From: JAGSPQ01 sp038206395
GTDB taxonomy: Bacteria; Myxococcota; Myxococcia; Myxococcales; Myxococcaceae
Length of the DNA stretch: 64,000 nt
Assembly (NCBI GenBank): GCA_038206395.1
Contig: JBBRAX010000003.1
Span: 62,001 to 126,000 of the forward strand
Direction of reading: 5' to 3'
Both the position numbers and the translations under genes were made by a program. Position 1 is the first letter of the stretch, and the number at the start of each line of letters is the position of its first letter. The notes beneath the pieces were generated by a model that was not told the origin of the DNA, made no database searches, and was given only the letters and a program-made list of their open reading frames with translations. Of the stretch, positions 51,972 to 60,276 are shown piece after piece.

Positions 51972-52940
51972 GTGAATGCTCGCGCCCTCTGGCTGACAAC
52001 GATGGTTCTCACGGCCGTCTCAGCGGCGAAGCCTCGGCCAGAGCTGACCTACGAAATGCGGGACGCCCCGACTCGAGATTGGAAAGCAATCACCGACGCC
52101 GAGCTGATGAATCGCGTGAAGGGGTACCTGCGCATACGGGAGATTGCCCGGGTTGATCGCCTCGTGGACGCAGGGCAGAGAGAGCCCGTCTGGTCGAGCG
52201 ACGCGGGGCTTACCGGGCCGATCAGCCGCGCAGAGCAGATCGCGCTCCACCTGGATCTCGAGTCGGGCGTCAGGGGCGGCGAAGCGGACATCCTGGCCGG
52301 GAATGTTCCTGTCACCGTGTATTGGGACAAGCCGCACGAGCTTTCCTTCGTCGCTGGCCCGCTGTTCGAGCGCTCGAGCCGGGTCAGCTCGTTCTCCGAG
52401 CTTCGTGAGAAATATGGCGTTCGCTACTTCGAAGAAATCGACGCAGCGTGGACTCCGCAGACGCTGGCGCTCATTCGTGACCTTCACGAACTCGGACATG
52501 CCATCGACGACGCACGCATGCGGGAGCTCGCCACGGCGACCTACGCGCTCGAGGGTGACGTCGAACAGCTGAGAGGGACGCTCAACGCAATGATCCTGGC
52601 CTTCAACGCCGGTACGAGTGCCCGCCTTGAGCCGCTCGAGGCTTCGATCCAGGAGCTATCGGCCCGACTCACCGATTCTCAGAAACAGCTCAAAGCCATG
52701 AACGCCCGCCTTCAGGCCAGAGCGAAGGCCAGCACCAGGACGTCGGCTGGCTTCGCGAAGGGCCTGCCTCCCGCGAGGGCACCGACCACCTACGGCCGGA
52801 AGGACGCCGATGCGTGCTTCGCCGACTGCTACGGGCTCTTCAAGGTCGACCCAGCTGCGCTGAAGCGCGCGTCACCTGGTGCGCATGCCTGGTTCCTTCG
52901 CGGCGAGCACCTGCGGCTCGCTACGCTGCCCCTCGACTGA
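51972..52940 (+). CDS. Exported protein of unknown function with HELGH motif
   Basis: The 322-residue product starts at a GTG (VNARALWLTTMVLTAVSAAK), which gives a signal peptide that earlier in-frame ATGs do not. Near residue 175 it reads LIRDLHELGHAIDD, an HExxH match to the zincin metallopeptidase active site, though the residue before the motif is charged, which is unusual. A long coiled-coil or helical part follows (LEGDVEQLRGTLNAMI, then SQKQLKAMNARLQARA). The tail has CFADCYG. No third zinc ligand is certain, so a peptidase is only a possibility. It runs divergently from sppA and converges on the nuclease-like gene, with the two stops directly adjacent. Confidence 0.5.
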   Translation: MNARALWLTTMVLTAVSAAKPRPELTYEMRDAPTRDWKAITDAELMNRVKGYLRIREIARVDRLVDAGQREPVWSSDAGLTGPISRAEQIALHLDLESGVRGGEADILAGNVPVTVYWDKPHELSFVAGPLFERSSRVSSFSELREKYGVRYFEEIDAAWTPQTLALIRDLHELGHAIDDARMRELATATYALEGDVEQLRGTLNAMILAFNAGTSARLEPLEASIQELSARLTDSQKQLKAMNARLQARAKASTRTSAGFAKGLPPARAPTTYGRKDADACFADCYGLFKVDPAALKRASPGAHAWFLRGEHLRLATLPLD

Positions 52941-53684
52941 CTACCGCAAGCAGTCGGGCTTGCTGCGGTACCGCTCTTTGAAAGGCACGTAGACCATGCA
53001 CGACTTGTCGCCGTCGGTCTCTTCACAGACAGTCTGGCAGGTCGAGTAGACGTCTTTGTGTTTGCGAACCAGCGCCTGGCCGGTGCGGGTGTCGACGACG
53101 CGGTTGTACGCCTCGTCTTTGTCGTCGCCGTCTTCGCCCAGCGAGTGGAGGCTGGTGATGACGCCCTTCACCACGCCCTTCGCCCACATCCCCTGCTTCT
53201 TCGCCATCGCCTCTTTCTGAATCTTGAGCAGCTCGGGGTCGGGGGTGAGGCCTTCGACCGCGTAGACCATCGCGTGCCCGGTGCGAACCAGCTCTTTCGC
53301 GGCGTCGGGGCAGTCGATCAGCAGGCGCTTGTAGCCGTCGAGCTTGCCGTCGGTGGTGCACTTCCACTCCTGGCTGGCGGCGACGGTAGAGCTCTGCTTG
53401 GCGAGGCCGTAGAGCTCGCGCGGGGTCCAGGTGCCCCACGAGTGAACGGGGCCAAACGCTTCGAGGGTGTTGAAGCGCTGCAGGCGGGTGCCGCGGCCCT
53501 TGAAGGGCCCCGACTTGATGTTGAAGCTGTCGCCGTCAGACCAGACGACGTCAATCTTCTCGTCATTGAGCGTCAGCATCGCCTTCACGTCGTGCTTGTC
53601 GGGGTTGGGCTTCTTCTCTCTCTTGCTGCGCGCGTCGGCCGTGACGGCGGCGAGCAGCACGCAGAGGGCGAGGCGCCGGGTCAT
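52941..53684 (-). CDS. Exported SNase-like (thermonuclease-fold) protein
   Basis: The 247-residue protein begins MTRRLALCVLLAAVTADARS, a signal peptide. The core DVVWSDGDSFNIKSGPFKGR resembles the staphylococcal nuclease fold, in which a D-G-D-S/T-F loop binds calcium. The helix GYKRLLIDCPDAAKELVRTG and the segment EAMAKKQGMWAKG correspond to the C-terminal part of SNase domains. The usual catalytic Arg after the first loop is not clear, so it may bind rather than cut nucleic acid. Four Cys in the last third (CQTVCEETDGDKSC then CLR) suggest disulfides. The start, 53684, lies two bases after the dCTP deaminase stop. Confidence 0.65.
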   Translation of the reverse strand: MTRRLALCVLLAAVTADARSKREKKPNPDKHDVKAMLTLNDEKIDVVWSDGDSFNIKSGPFKGRGTRLQRFNTLEAFGPVHSWGTWTPRELYGLAKQSSTVAASQEWKCTTDGKLDGYKRLLIDCPDAAKELVRTGHAMVYAVEGLTPDPELLKIQKEAMAKKQGMWAKGVVKGVITSLHSLGEDGDDKDEAYNRVVDTRTGQALVRKHKDVYSTCQTVCEETDGDKSCMVYVPFKERYRSKPDCLR

Positions 53685-53686
53685 CT

Positions 53687-54274
53687 TCAGGCCTTGGGCA
53701 GCGTGACGCCCTTCTGCCCCTGGTACTTGCCGCCGCGGTCTTTGTAGCTGGTCTCGCAGGCCTCGTCTGACTCGAAGAAGAGCATCTGGGCCACACCTTC
53801 GTTGGCATAGATGCGCGCCGGCAGCGGCGTGGTGTTCGAGAACTCGAGCGTGACGTGGCCTTCCCATTCGGGCTCCAACGGCGTGACGTTGACGATGATT
53901 CCGCAGCGCGCGTACGTCGACTTGCCGAGGCAGATGACGAGCACGTTGCGGGGAATCTTGAAGTACTCGACGGTGCGGGCGAGCGCGAACGAGTTGGGCG
54001 GGATGATGCACTCGTTCGCCTTGCGGTCGACGAAGCTGTGCGGGTCGAAGGTCTTCGGGTCGACGATGGTCGAGTTGATGTTCGTGAAAATCTTGAACTC
54101 GTCCGAGCAGCGCACGTCGTAGCCGTAGCTGCTGGTGCCGTAGCTGATGGCCTTGACGCCGGCGGTGTTGCTGTCGCGCACCTGCTGCGGTTGGAACGGA
54201 AAAATCATCTCGTGTTCCTGCGCCATCCTGCGAATCCACTTGTCGGATTTGATCGTCATCTTAAAAAGGACCAT
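53687..54274 (-). CDS. dcd: dCTP deaminase
   Basis: The 195-residue enzyme (190 if it starts at the internal ATG 54259, MTIKSDKWIRRMAQ, which resembles other family members) makes dUTP from dCTP. Signature segments are RCSDEFKIFTNIN, FALARTVEYFKIPRNV and PEWEGHVTLEFSNTTPLPAR, the last containing the conserved catalytic Glu. It lacks the extra residues of bifunctional DCD-DUT that I can recognise, but that form cannot be excluded. A GGGGAGG Shine-Dalgarno seven bases from the ATG at 54274 supports that start. This makes the two divergent ATGs share CCATGG with moaB. The nuclease-like gene follows. Confidence 0.9.
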   Translation of the reverse strand: MVLFKMTIKSDKWIRRMAQEHEMIFPFQPQQVRDSNTAGVKAISYGTSSYGYDVRCSDEFKIFTNINSTIVDPKTFDPHSFVDRKANECIIPPNSFALARTVEYFKIPRNVLVICLGKSTYARCGIIVNVTPLEPEWEGHVTLEFSNTTPLPARIYANEGVAQMLFFESDEACETSYKDRGGKYQGQKGVTLPKA

Positions 54275-54815
54275 GGCCCAAACCTCCCCCGCGCGCATCG
54301 GAATCCTGACCGCGTCCGACCGCGCCAGTCAGGGCATCTACGAAGACCTCTCGGGCAAGGCGATCGAGCAGGTGCTGGGCGACTACCTCTCGTCGCCCTG
54401 GGAAAAGGTGTACCGCCTGGTCGCCGATGACCAGGCCACGCTCGAGCAGACGCTCAAAGAGCTGTGCGACGCGCAGGGCTGCGCGCTGGTGGTGACGACT
54501 GGAGGCACAGGGCCTGCGCTGCGCGACGTCACGCCCGAAGCGACGGAAGCGGTGTGCCAGAAGATGATGCCCGGCTTCGGCGAGCTGATGCGCGCGGTGT
54601 CACTCAAAGTCGTGCCGACGGCGATTCTTTCGCGCCAGACGGCGGGCATCCGCGGGAAGACGTTGATCATCAACCTGCCCGGAAAGCCCAGCTCGATTCG
54701 CGAATGTCTCGAGGCCGTCTTTCCTGCCATTCCGTATTGCATCGACCTGCTCGAGGGCCCTTCGTTGACGGGCAAAGACACCGCACCGAAAGTCTTTCGC
54801 CCGAAGGCGAAGTGA
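54273..54815 (+). CDS. moaB: MoaB/MogA-type molybdopterin adenylyltransferase
   Basis: The 180-residue protein has the MPT-binding fold: RIGILTASDRASQGIYEDLSG at the start, TTGGTGPALRDVTPEAT as the central loop, and TLIINLPGKPSSIRECLEAV. Family members adenylylate molybdopterin before molybdenum insertion. Assignment to MogA rather than MoaB function is uncertain because both share these motifs. The ATG at 54273 follows AAAAGGACC as Shine-Dalgarno. It overlaps the dcd start region on the other strand by two bases. The next gene begins 15 bases later. Confidence 0.88.
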   Translation: MAQTSPARIGILTASDRASQGIYEDLSGKAIEQVLGDYLSSPWEKVYRLVADDQATLEQTLKELCDAQGCALVVTTGGTGPALRDVTPEATEAVCQKMMPGFGELMRAVSLKVVPTAILSRQTAGIRGKTLIINLPGKPSSIRECLEAVFPAIPYCIDLLEGPSLTGKDTAPKVFRPKAK

Positions 54816-54830
54816 GGTTGGCTGCGCGCC

Positions 54831-55073
54831 ATGAACGAAGCAGAGATGAAGGCAGAGCTCGAGCGGCTGAAGGCAGAGAACGAGTCGCTGAAAGCCCGCA
54901 CCAGCAAGGGCATCTCGCTGAAGGTTTCCGAGAAGGGCGGCGTGTCCGTGTACGGCATGGGCCGCTTCCCCATCACCCTCTACAAAGAGCAGTGGATCAA
55001 GCTGCTCGACATGGCCGACGACCTGCGACGGTTCATCGAAGAGAACGCCAGCAAGCTCAAGACCAAAGAGTAG
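54831..55073 (+). CDS. Small conserved-looking cytoplasmic protein
   Basis: The 80-residue protein has an N-terminal coiled-coil (EAEMKAELERLKAENESLKA) followed by GISLKVSEKGGVSVYGMGRF and a helix EQWIKLLDMADDLRRFIEEN. It is neither exported nor membrane-bound. The balanced charge and clear domain break suggest a real protein. It lies between moaB and the channel gene with gaps of 15 and 6 bases, so cotranscription is likely. No function is known to me. Confidence 0.7.
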   Translation: MNEAEMKAELERLKAENESLKARTSKGISLKVSEKGGVSVYGMGRFPITLYKEQWIKLLDMADDLRRFIEENASKLKTKE

Positions 55074-55079
55074 GCGGCC

Positions 55080-57263
55080 ATGGCAAACGACACGTCAGAC
55101 GCTCCGACGACAGGCGACAAGCTCCGTTACCAGGTCGATCGCTTCCTCTCGTGGAGCCCCCTGGCGCGCTTCCTCGGCCTCTTCGGCATCTCGTTTCTGC
55201 TCATCTCGATCGCGGCCACGTTGAGCATGTTCGTGATGCCCGACGACCCCGAGAAGCCACACGATTTCCTCGAGCAGATGTGGTGGGCGCTGACCCGCGT
55301 GGCCGACGCCGGCACGATGGGCGACGACACCGGCACCGCAGTTCGCGCGGTCGCCATCTTCTCGACGCTGTCGGGCGTCTTCGTTGTCGCGCTGCTCATC
55401 GGCCTCGTCAGCTCGACCATCGGCGACAAGCTCGACGACCTTCGCAAAGGAAACAGCCCCGTCATCGACGAAGGCCACACGTTGATTCTCGGCTGGGGCG
55501 AGAAGGTCTACGCGATTCTTCGCGAGCTGCGCGAAGCCAACTCGAACCAGAAGCACGCCGCGGTCGTCATCCTCTCGCCGACCGAGAAGGAAGAGGTCGA
55601 GAACGCGGTGCGCGACCGCATGGGCGACATGCAGACCACCCGCGTCGTCGTGCGCCAGGGCAGCCCCTTCGACCCCCAGGACCTTCGCAAGGTCGGCGCT
55701 GGCCGCGCGCGCAGCATCATCATCCTCGCCTCGGACGCGAAGGACGAGAACGGCAACCCGGTGGAAGACGCCGACATGAGCGCGATCAAGTCGCTGCTCG
55801 CGCTTCGCCGCATTCCGGGCGCGCTGACGAAGAACCACGCCACTGTCGAGCTCGTCGACGGGGGCCGCAAGACGGTCGTCGAGCAGCTGGGCAACGGCGG
55901 CGTTGAAGTGGTCGCGATGGAAGAGACGCTGTCGCGAATGATGGTACAGACCTCGCGGCAGAACGGGCTCGCCGAGGTCTACCGCGCGCTGCTGTCGTAC
56001 GAGGGCAGTGAGTTCTACTTCAAGGCGTTTCCCGAGCTCACCGGCCAGCCGTTTGGCGACGCGCAGTGGAAGATGAAGGACGCGGTGGTGGTTGGCTACC
56101 GCAGGCCGGCGACGGAAGAGACTCCGGCGGCGACGGTGTTGAACCCGAAGGACGACGTGCTGCTCGAGGAAGGCGACGAGCTGCTCGTCATCGCCGAGGA
56201 CGACGACTCCTTCTCGCTGACCGCGCAGCACGCGCCGCAGACGCCGGCCGACTTCAAGGGAGCCACGCCCATCGCTCGCCAGCCCGAAAGGCTGCTGGTG
56301 TGCGGCAGCAGCCCGAAGCTCGGCGACATGCTTCGCGAGTACGACAACTACGTGCTGCCCGGCTCGGAAGCCTGGCTGATGCCCAACGAAGACAAGGAAG
56401 CGTTCACCAACTTCATCAAGTCGGAAGTGGGCTCGCTGAAGAACCTGAAGCTCAAGTACGTCGACGGCGACCCGACCAACCCCGCGGCGCTGAAGAAGGT
56501 CGCGTCGCCCGACTTCTATTGCGCGCTGGTGGTCGCCGACACGACGAAGGCCGAAGACGAGGCCGACGCGCACACGGTGATGACGGTGTTGTTGATGCGC
56601 GACCTGTTCAAGTCGTTCGCCGACAAGAAGCCGCGAATCATCAGCGAGATTCTCGACCCGCGAACGAAGGACCTGCTCGAGCAGGACTACGCGGCCGACT
56701 TCGTCGTCTCGTCCGAGATGACGTCGATGTTGCTGGCGCAGATTTCCGAGCGCCGCGACTTGAACGCGGTGTTCGCCGACCTGTTCGACTCGGACGGCAA
56801 CGAGGTCTACCTGAAGCGCGCGGCCTGTTACGTCGAGCTCGACACCCCGACCAACTGGCTCGACGTGCAGAAGATGGCGCGGGTCCGCGGCGAGGTGGCC
56901 ATCGGCTACATGAAGTTCGGCCAGACGCCGCTCATCAACCCGCCGCAAAGCGACACCCAGCCGTACACCCCGGAAGACCGCATCATCGTGCTCAGCGAAG
57001 ACGACAGCGAAGCGGTGGGCGACCAGCGGGGCGGCGAGTTCGCTTCCGACCTGGTGGTGCCTCCCGAGAAGACGCCGCCGTCGCCTCGGGTGGCCGCAGC
57101 GCCGGCTCCAGCCGTCACCGCTCCCGCGCCGGTGCGCGCCCCGTCTCCGCTCGTGCCGCAGCAGCCGAAGCCGCTCGAAGCGCAGACCGTGACGGCGGGA
57201 CCCCGGGTGGCGGGGCCCAGCACGCAGCCGCGCGCGCCCCTGCCGCCGAAGCCCAAGGTGTGA
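55080..57263 (+). CDS. CASTOR/POLLUX-type ion channel with RCK domains
   Basis: The 727-residue protein has transmembrane helices at about residues 29-53 and 95-117. Between them lies a pore-like loop, WWALTRVADAGTMGDDTG, without the potassium GYGD filter. A first RCK/TrkA-N domain follows (HTLILGWGEKVYAILREL), then a long linker and a second RCK-like domain (ERLLVCGSSPKLGDMLREYD). This is the plan of CASTOR/POLLUX plant channels and their bacterial relatives. The C-terminus is a Pro/Ala-rich tail of about 60 residues. It is probably a ligand-gated cation channel in the inner membrane. Its stop overlaps the kelch gene as GTGA. Confidence 0.85.
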   Translation: MANDTSDAPTTGDKLRYQVDRFLSWSPLARFLGLFGISFLLISIAATLSMFVMPDDPEKPHDFLEQMWWALTRVADAGTMGDDTGTAVRAVAIFSTLSGVFVVALLIGLVSSTIGDKLDDLRKGNSPVIDEGHTLILGWGEKVYAILRELREANSNQKHAAVVILSPTEKEEVENAVRDRMGDMQTTRVVVRQGSPFDPQDLRKVGAGRARSIIILASDAKDENGNPVEDADMSAIKSLLALRRIPGALTKNHATVELVDGGRKTVVEQLGNGGVEVVAMEETLSRMMVQTSRQNGLAEVYRALLSYEGSEFYFKAFPELTGQPFGDAQWKMKDAVVVGYRRPATEETPAATVLNPKDDVLLEEGDELLVIAEDDDSFSLTAQHAPQTPADFKGATPIARQPERLLVCGSSPKLGDMLREYDNYVLPGSEAWLMPNEDKEAFTNFIKSEVGSLKNLKLKYVDGDPTNPAALKKVASPDFYCALVVADTTKAEDEADAHTVMTVLLMRDLFKSFADKKPRIISEILDPRTKDLLEQDYAADFVVSSEMTSMLLAQISERRDLNAVFADLFDSDGNEVYLKRAACYVELDTPTNWLDVQKMARVRGEVAIGYMKFGQTPLINPPQSDTQPYTPEDRIIVLSEDDSEAVGDQRGGEFASDLVVPPEKTPPSPRVAAAPAPAVTAPAPVRAPSPLVPQQPKPLEAQTVTAGPRVAGPSTQPRAPLPPKPKV

Positions 57264-58471
57264 AGGCCGCCCTTCTCGCCACCGCGTTGCTGCTCTCGGG
57301 TGCCCCGCTGGGCGCCTTCAAGCCAGCCGGCAGCCTGAAAGATGCGCGCTACCTGCACACCGCGACGAAGCTGAACGACGGCCGGGTGCTGGTGGTGGGC
57401 GGCCGCGGCGTCGACGGCACCCGCGAGCTCGACTCGGTCGAAGTCTACGAGGCGAAGAAGAATCGGTGGTCCGTGGGCCCGAAGCTGGCGATTGGGCGCA
57501 GCGGCCACACGGCAACGCTGCTTCTCGACGGCCGCGTGCTCGTCACCGGAGGAACCACGCACGAGGTCGGCGCCGATGGCAGCCGCTTCGTCGCGCAGGC
57601 CTCGGCCGAGTTCTTCGAGCCCAACTCCAACCAATGGAAGCCGGCCGCACCGCTGGCGCAGGCGCGCAACTGGCACACCGCGACGCTGCTCGACGACGGC
57701 CGCGTGCTGGTGGTCGGCGGCGCGCGCGAGCAGAAGAGCCACCTCGCGACTGCCGAGCTCTATGACCCGGCGAAGGACGCGTGGACGGCAGCCGCCCCGA
57801 TGAAGCAGGCGCGCTGTCTTCACCAGGCGGTGAAGCTCAGCGATGGCAGCGTGCTGGTGGTGGGTGGCCGCTCGAACCAGCTGCCACCAGACACCGCGGC
57901 TCCCGATGCAGGCATGGCGCAGCGGCCGCACGGCGACTCGAGGGCCGCGACGGGGTTCGGAGCGCCCATCGCCTCGACAGAGCGGTGGACCCCCGCAGGC
58001 TGGACCACGCTCCCCGAGCCAGTCGACCCGCGCCAGCGCCACGCCCTCGTCGCCCTGCCGCGGGGCCGCGCGATGACCGTCGGCGGAGCGACCCGCACTG
58101 GCCTCACCAACCTCGCCGAGCTGTGGACCCCCGACGCCGGCGCGTGGGTTTCCCCCGAGCACAGCCTGTCGATGGGGCTCGGCAGCCACTCGGCGACGGC
58201 GCTCGACGGCGACGTGCTCGTCATCGGAGGCGAGCCGCCGAACAGCGTCGATACGGCAAGGGCCCAGCGCTACGAGGCGGCAGAGCAGCGCTGGTGTCTG
58301 GCAGGAGAGCTGTTGTCCGCGCGCAAGCAGCACACCGCCACGCTGCTCGACAACGGAAAGGTGCTGGTCGCCGGTGGCGTCTCGGCCGGAGTTTGCGAGG
58401 CCACCGCCGAGCTATGGGAACCACGGAAAGGCCGGTGTGAAGAGCCTCCGGGCCCCGCGCTCGAATGGTAA
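57260..58471 (+). CDS. Exported kelch-repeat protein
   Basis: The 403-residue protein begins VKAALLATALLLSGAPLGAF, a signal peptide without a lipobox. It then has about six kelch repeats, each with a motif like HTATKLNDGRVLVVGG, HTATLLLDGRVLVTGG or HTATLLDDGRVLVVGG, which should fold as a beta-propeller. A short DAG-containing linker (PDAGMAQRP) interrupts the fourth blade. Such propellers usually mediate binding in the envelope or outside the cell. The GTG start overlaps the channel stop as GTGA, so it may assist or sense the channel; this is positional inference. Confidence 0.8.
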   Translation: MKAALLATALLLSGAPLGAFKPAGSLKDARYLHTATKLNDGRVLVVGGRGVDGTRELDSVEVYEAKKNRWSVGPKLAIGRSGHTATLLLDGRVLVTGGTTHEVGADGSRFVAQASAEFFEPNSNQWKPAAPLAQARNWHTATLLDDGRVLVVGGAREQKSHLATAELYDPAKDAWTAAAPMKQARCLHQAVKLSDGSVLVVGGRSNQLPPDTAAPDAGMAQRPHGDSRAATGFGAPIASTERWTPAGWTTLPEPVDPRQRHALVALPRGRAMTVGGATRTGLTNLAELWTPDAGAWVSPEHSLSMGLGSHSATALDGDVLVIGGEPPNSVDTARAQRYEAAEQRWCLAGELLSARKQHTATLLDNGKVLVAGGVSAGVCEATAELWEPRKGRCEEPPGPALEW

Positions 58472-58475
58472 TGAT

Positions 58476-58504
58476 TAGACAAGCCGGCGGTGTGTCTGTA
58501 GAAG
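58476..58504 (+). promoter_or_regulatory. Candidate sigma-70-type promoter
   Basis: TAGACA (58476-58481) and TAGAAG (58499-58504) are separated by 17 bases, upstream of the AT-hook protein start at 58547. TTAGACAA recurs at 58518, giving a second -35-like box, but its -10 partner would abut the ATG. Confidence 0.4.
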
Positions 58505-58546
58505 CCCAGCAGTTGGTTTAGACAACCCACGCTGGAGCCACCATAA

Positions 58547-59026
58547 ATGTCGTTCGACAAGATTCTCCGGGACATGATTCGCGAAGAAATTCAGGCCGTC
58601 GTCCGTCCCCTCGCCGATGCTGTCGACCAACTGCGTGAGCAGGGTTCGGTGGCTTCCCAGCTGAGCTCGCTGCTCGGCGGAGGCGGTGCTGCGAAGCGCG
58701 GCCCCGGCCGCCCGCGGAAGAACACGTTTGCGCCTCTGCTCGCCACCGCTTCGACCCGGCCGGGCCGCAAGGCGTCGAAGGAGTCCCCCACCCGCGGCAG
58801 CAACGACCGCGGCAGCAACGACCGCGGCTGCGCCATCATCGGCTGCAAGCGGCCGGCGCGCAGCAAGGGCTACTGCGCCGCGCACTACCAGAAATACCGC
58901 ATGCTCACGCGGACCCGGCGCCTGCCGTCTGACTGGGTCGAGCACGCGTCGCCTGGCAGCGTTCGCGACATGGTCCTGCCGCGTGGCCGTGCAGGCGCGA
59001 AGGCGCTCGCCGAGGCGAAGAGGTAG
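58547..59026 (+). CDS. AT-hook protein with Cys-His zinc-binding-like motif
   Basis: The 159-residue protein begins with a helix (MSFDKILRDMIREEIQAVV). Next come RGPGRPRKNTF, an AT-hook (GRPRK) for minor-groove DNA binding, and a SNDRGSNDRG repeat encoded by a 15-base tandem repeat. Then follows CAIIGCKRPARSKGYCAAHY, a C-x4-C-x9-C-x3-H pattern that could bind zinc. The last part is basic (RMLTRTRRLPSDW). It looks like a small nucleoid or regulatory protein. A GGAG site lies about 10 bases before the ATG. It is convergent with the MFS gene, four bases apart. Confidence 0.75.
   Translation: MSFDKILRDMIREEIQAVVRPLADAVDQLREQGSVASQLSSLLGGGGAAKRGPGRPRKNTFAPLLATASTRPGRKASKESPTRGSNDRGSNDRGCAIIGCKRPARSKGYCAAHYQKYRMLTRTRRLPSDWVEHASPGSVRDMVLPRGRAGAKALAEAKR
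58793..58828 (+). repeat. 15-base tandem repeat in AT-hook gene
   Basis: CGCGGCAGCAACGAC occurs twice in tandem (58793-58807, 58808-58822), with a partial third copy CGCGGC (58823-58828). It encodes the Gly-Ser-Asn-Asp-Arg repeat between the AT-hook and the Cys-His motif and may vary in copy number between strains. Confidence 0.75.
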
Positions 59027-59030
59027 CCCC

Positions 59031-60239
59031 TTAGTTTGTTTTGTGAGTCTTTGAAGTGGCGGCGAGTTGGGCAAGGTAGAGCGCCGCGCTGACAGCGAGC
59101 AGGGCCCCGATGATTCGCAAGGTCATCGGGGGCCCCAGCTGTTCGGCGAGGAAGCCGGCCGCGAGTCCGCCCAGCGGCACCATTCCCACGAACACCATCG
59201 TGAAGAGCCCGAGCAGCCGCCCGCGCAGGTGCGGCGGTGAGCGCTGCTGCAGCGTGGTGAGAATCGTCGAACTCTGCGTCACCTGCCCGAGGCCGATGAG
59301 GAACAACGCGGGCGCGGCGAGCACTGCACTCTCGGCCACCGACAGCGTGACGATGCCGATCGCCATCGCGAGGCCGCCGGCCCCCACCCGCCACGCCTCA
59401 CCCGCCTCGGCGAAGAGCAGCAACACGGCAGCGAGCAGTGCTCCGGCGCCTCCGAAGGACAGCAGGTGGCCAAGCACATCGGGCCCGCCGCCCAGCACGC
59501 GCGCGACCCACGCCGGCATCAACGTGCCCCACGCCTGGCCAATGGCCGACAGCGCGAACAGCTGGAAATAGAGGATGCGAATGTTGGGCTGCTGCCACGC
59601 CCAGCGCACCGCCTCGCCGATACTGACGCGCGCGACGTCGGCGTGGGCCTCACGCTGTGGCGCCGGCAACGCAGCTACCGCGGCGATGACGAAAAGGAAG
59701 CTGGCGGCGTTGATGGCGAACGCCCAGCCCTCACCCCACGCGGCAACCACGAGCCCACCCAGCGACGGCCCGAGGATTCGCATCACGGTGACCAGCGTCG
59801 AGTTGATGGCGACCACGTTCGGCAGGTCGTCGCCCGACAGCTCGGCCAGCATCACCTGCCGCGCTGGAATCTCGAACGGGTAGGTCAACCCGAGCAGCAC
59901 GCCCAACAGCAGCACGTGCTCAGGCTGCACCGTGCCCGTCAGCGCCAGCACGGCGAGGCAGGTCGCCTGCAGCCCCGCCACCGCCATTGCGGCGAGCACC
60001 ACCTTCTTTCGCGGCACCCGCTCGGCCACCGAGCCCGCCCACGCGCCCAGCAGCAGGGATGGCAGCTGGTTGCAGAAGGTGAGCAGCCCCAGCATCTGGG
60101 TCGAGCCCGTCAGCCGCCACACCAGCCATTGCTGCGCGACGGGCTGCATCCAGCTGCCCAGCAGCGACACGGACTGGCCGGCGAAGAAGAGGCGCAGCGC
60201 GGGGCGGCTGAGGGCGCGGAGGGTTCGAGGAAGCGGCAC
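59031..60239 (-). CDS. MFS transporter (enterobactin-exporter-like group)
   Basis: The protein has about 12 hydrophobic helices. The segment LRLFFAGQSVSLLGSWMQPV, the loop between helices 2 and 3 with AERVPRKKVVLAA, and RGRLLGLFTMVFVGMVPLGG match the EntS-like MFS group. It should export a small molecule by proton antiport; the substrate is unknown. The GTG at 60239 begins VPLPRTLRALSRPA. An upstream ATG at 60278 would overlap the start of the divergent dioxygenase gene and is less likely. Because it faces that gene across a short gap, a tryptophan-derived export substrate is possible, but only from position. Confidence 0.8.
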   Translation of the reverse strand: MPLPRTLRALSRPALRLFFAGQSVSLLGSWMQPVAQQWLVWRLTGSTQMLGLLTFCNQLPSLLLGAWAGSVAERVPRKKVVLAAMAVAGLQATCLAVLALTGTVQPEHVLLLGVLLGLTYPFEIPARQVMLAELSGDDLPNVVAINSTLVTVMRILGPSLGGLVVAAWGEGWAFAINAASFLFVIAAVAALPAPQREAHADVARVSIGEAVRWAWQQPNIRILYFQLFALSAIGQAWGTLMPAWVARVLGGGPDVLGHLLSFGGAGALLAAVLLLFAEAGEAWRVGAGGLAMAIGIVTLSVAESAVLAAPALFLIGLGQVTQSSTILTTLQQRSPPHLRGRLLGLFTMVFVGMVPLGGLAAGFLAEQLGPPMTLRIIGALLAVSAALYLAQLAATSKTHKTN

Positions 60240-60252
60240 TGGCGCTGTACTT

Positions 60253-60268
60253 AATGGGCAGTACCATT
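60253..60268. promoter_or_regulatory. Small palindrome in divergent MFS/dioxygenase gap
   Basis: AATGG (60253-60257) and CCATT (60264-60268) flank a six-base centre. The gap between the two starts is only about 37 bases, so any regulator would act on both genes from here. The arms are short and could be chance. Confidence 0.25.
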
Positions 60269-60276
60269 GGTGCGAC

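Noticed and set aside
52942..52972. Hairpin near the convergent stops at 52940
   Set aside because: Arms pair only with a bulge, lie within the nuclease-like coding end and have no T-run.
58518..58546. Second -35/-10-like pair before the AT-hook gene
   Set aside because: Its -10 box ends at the ATG, so transcription would start inside the gene.
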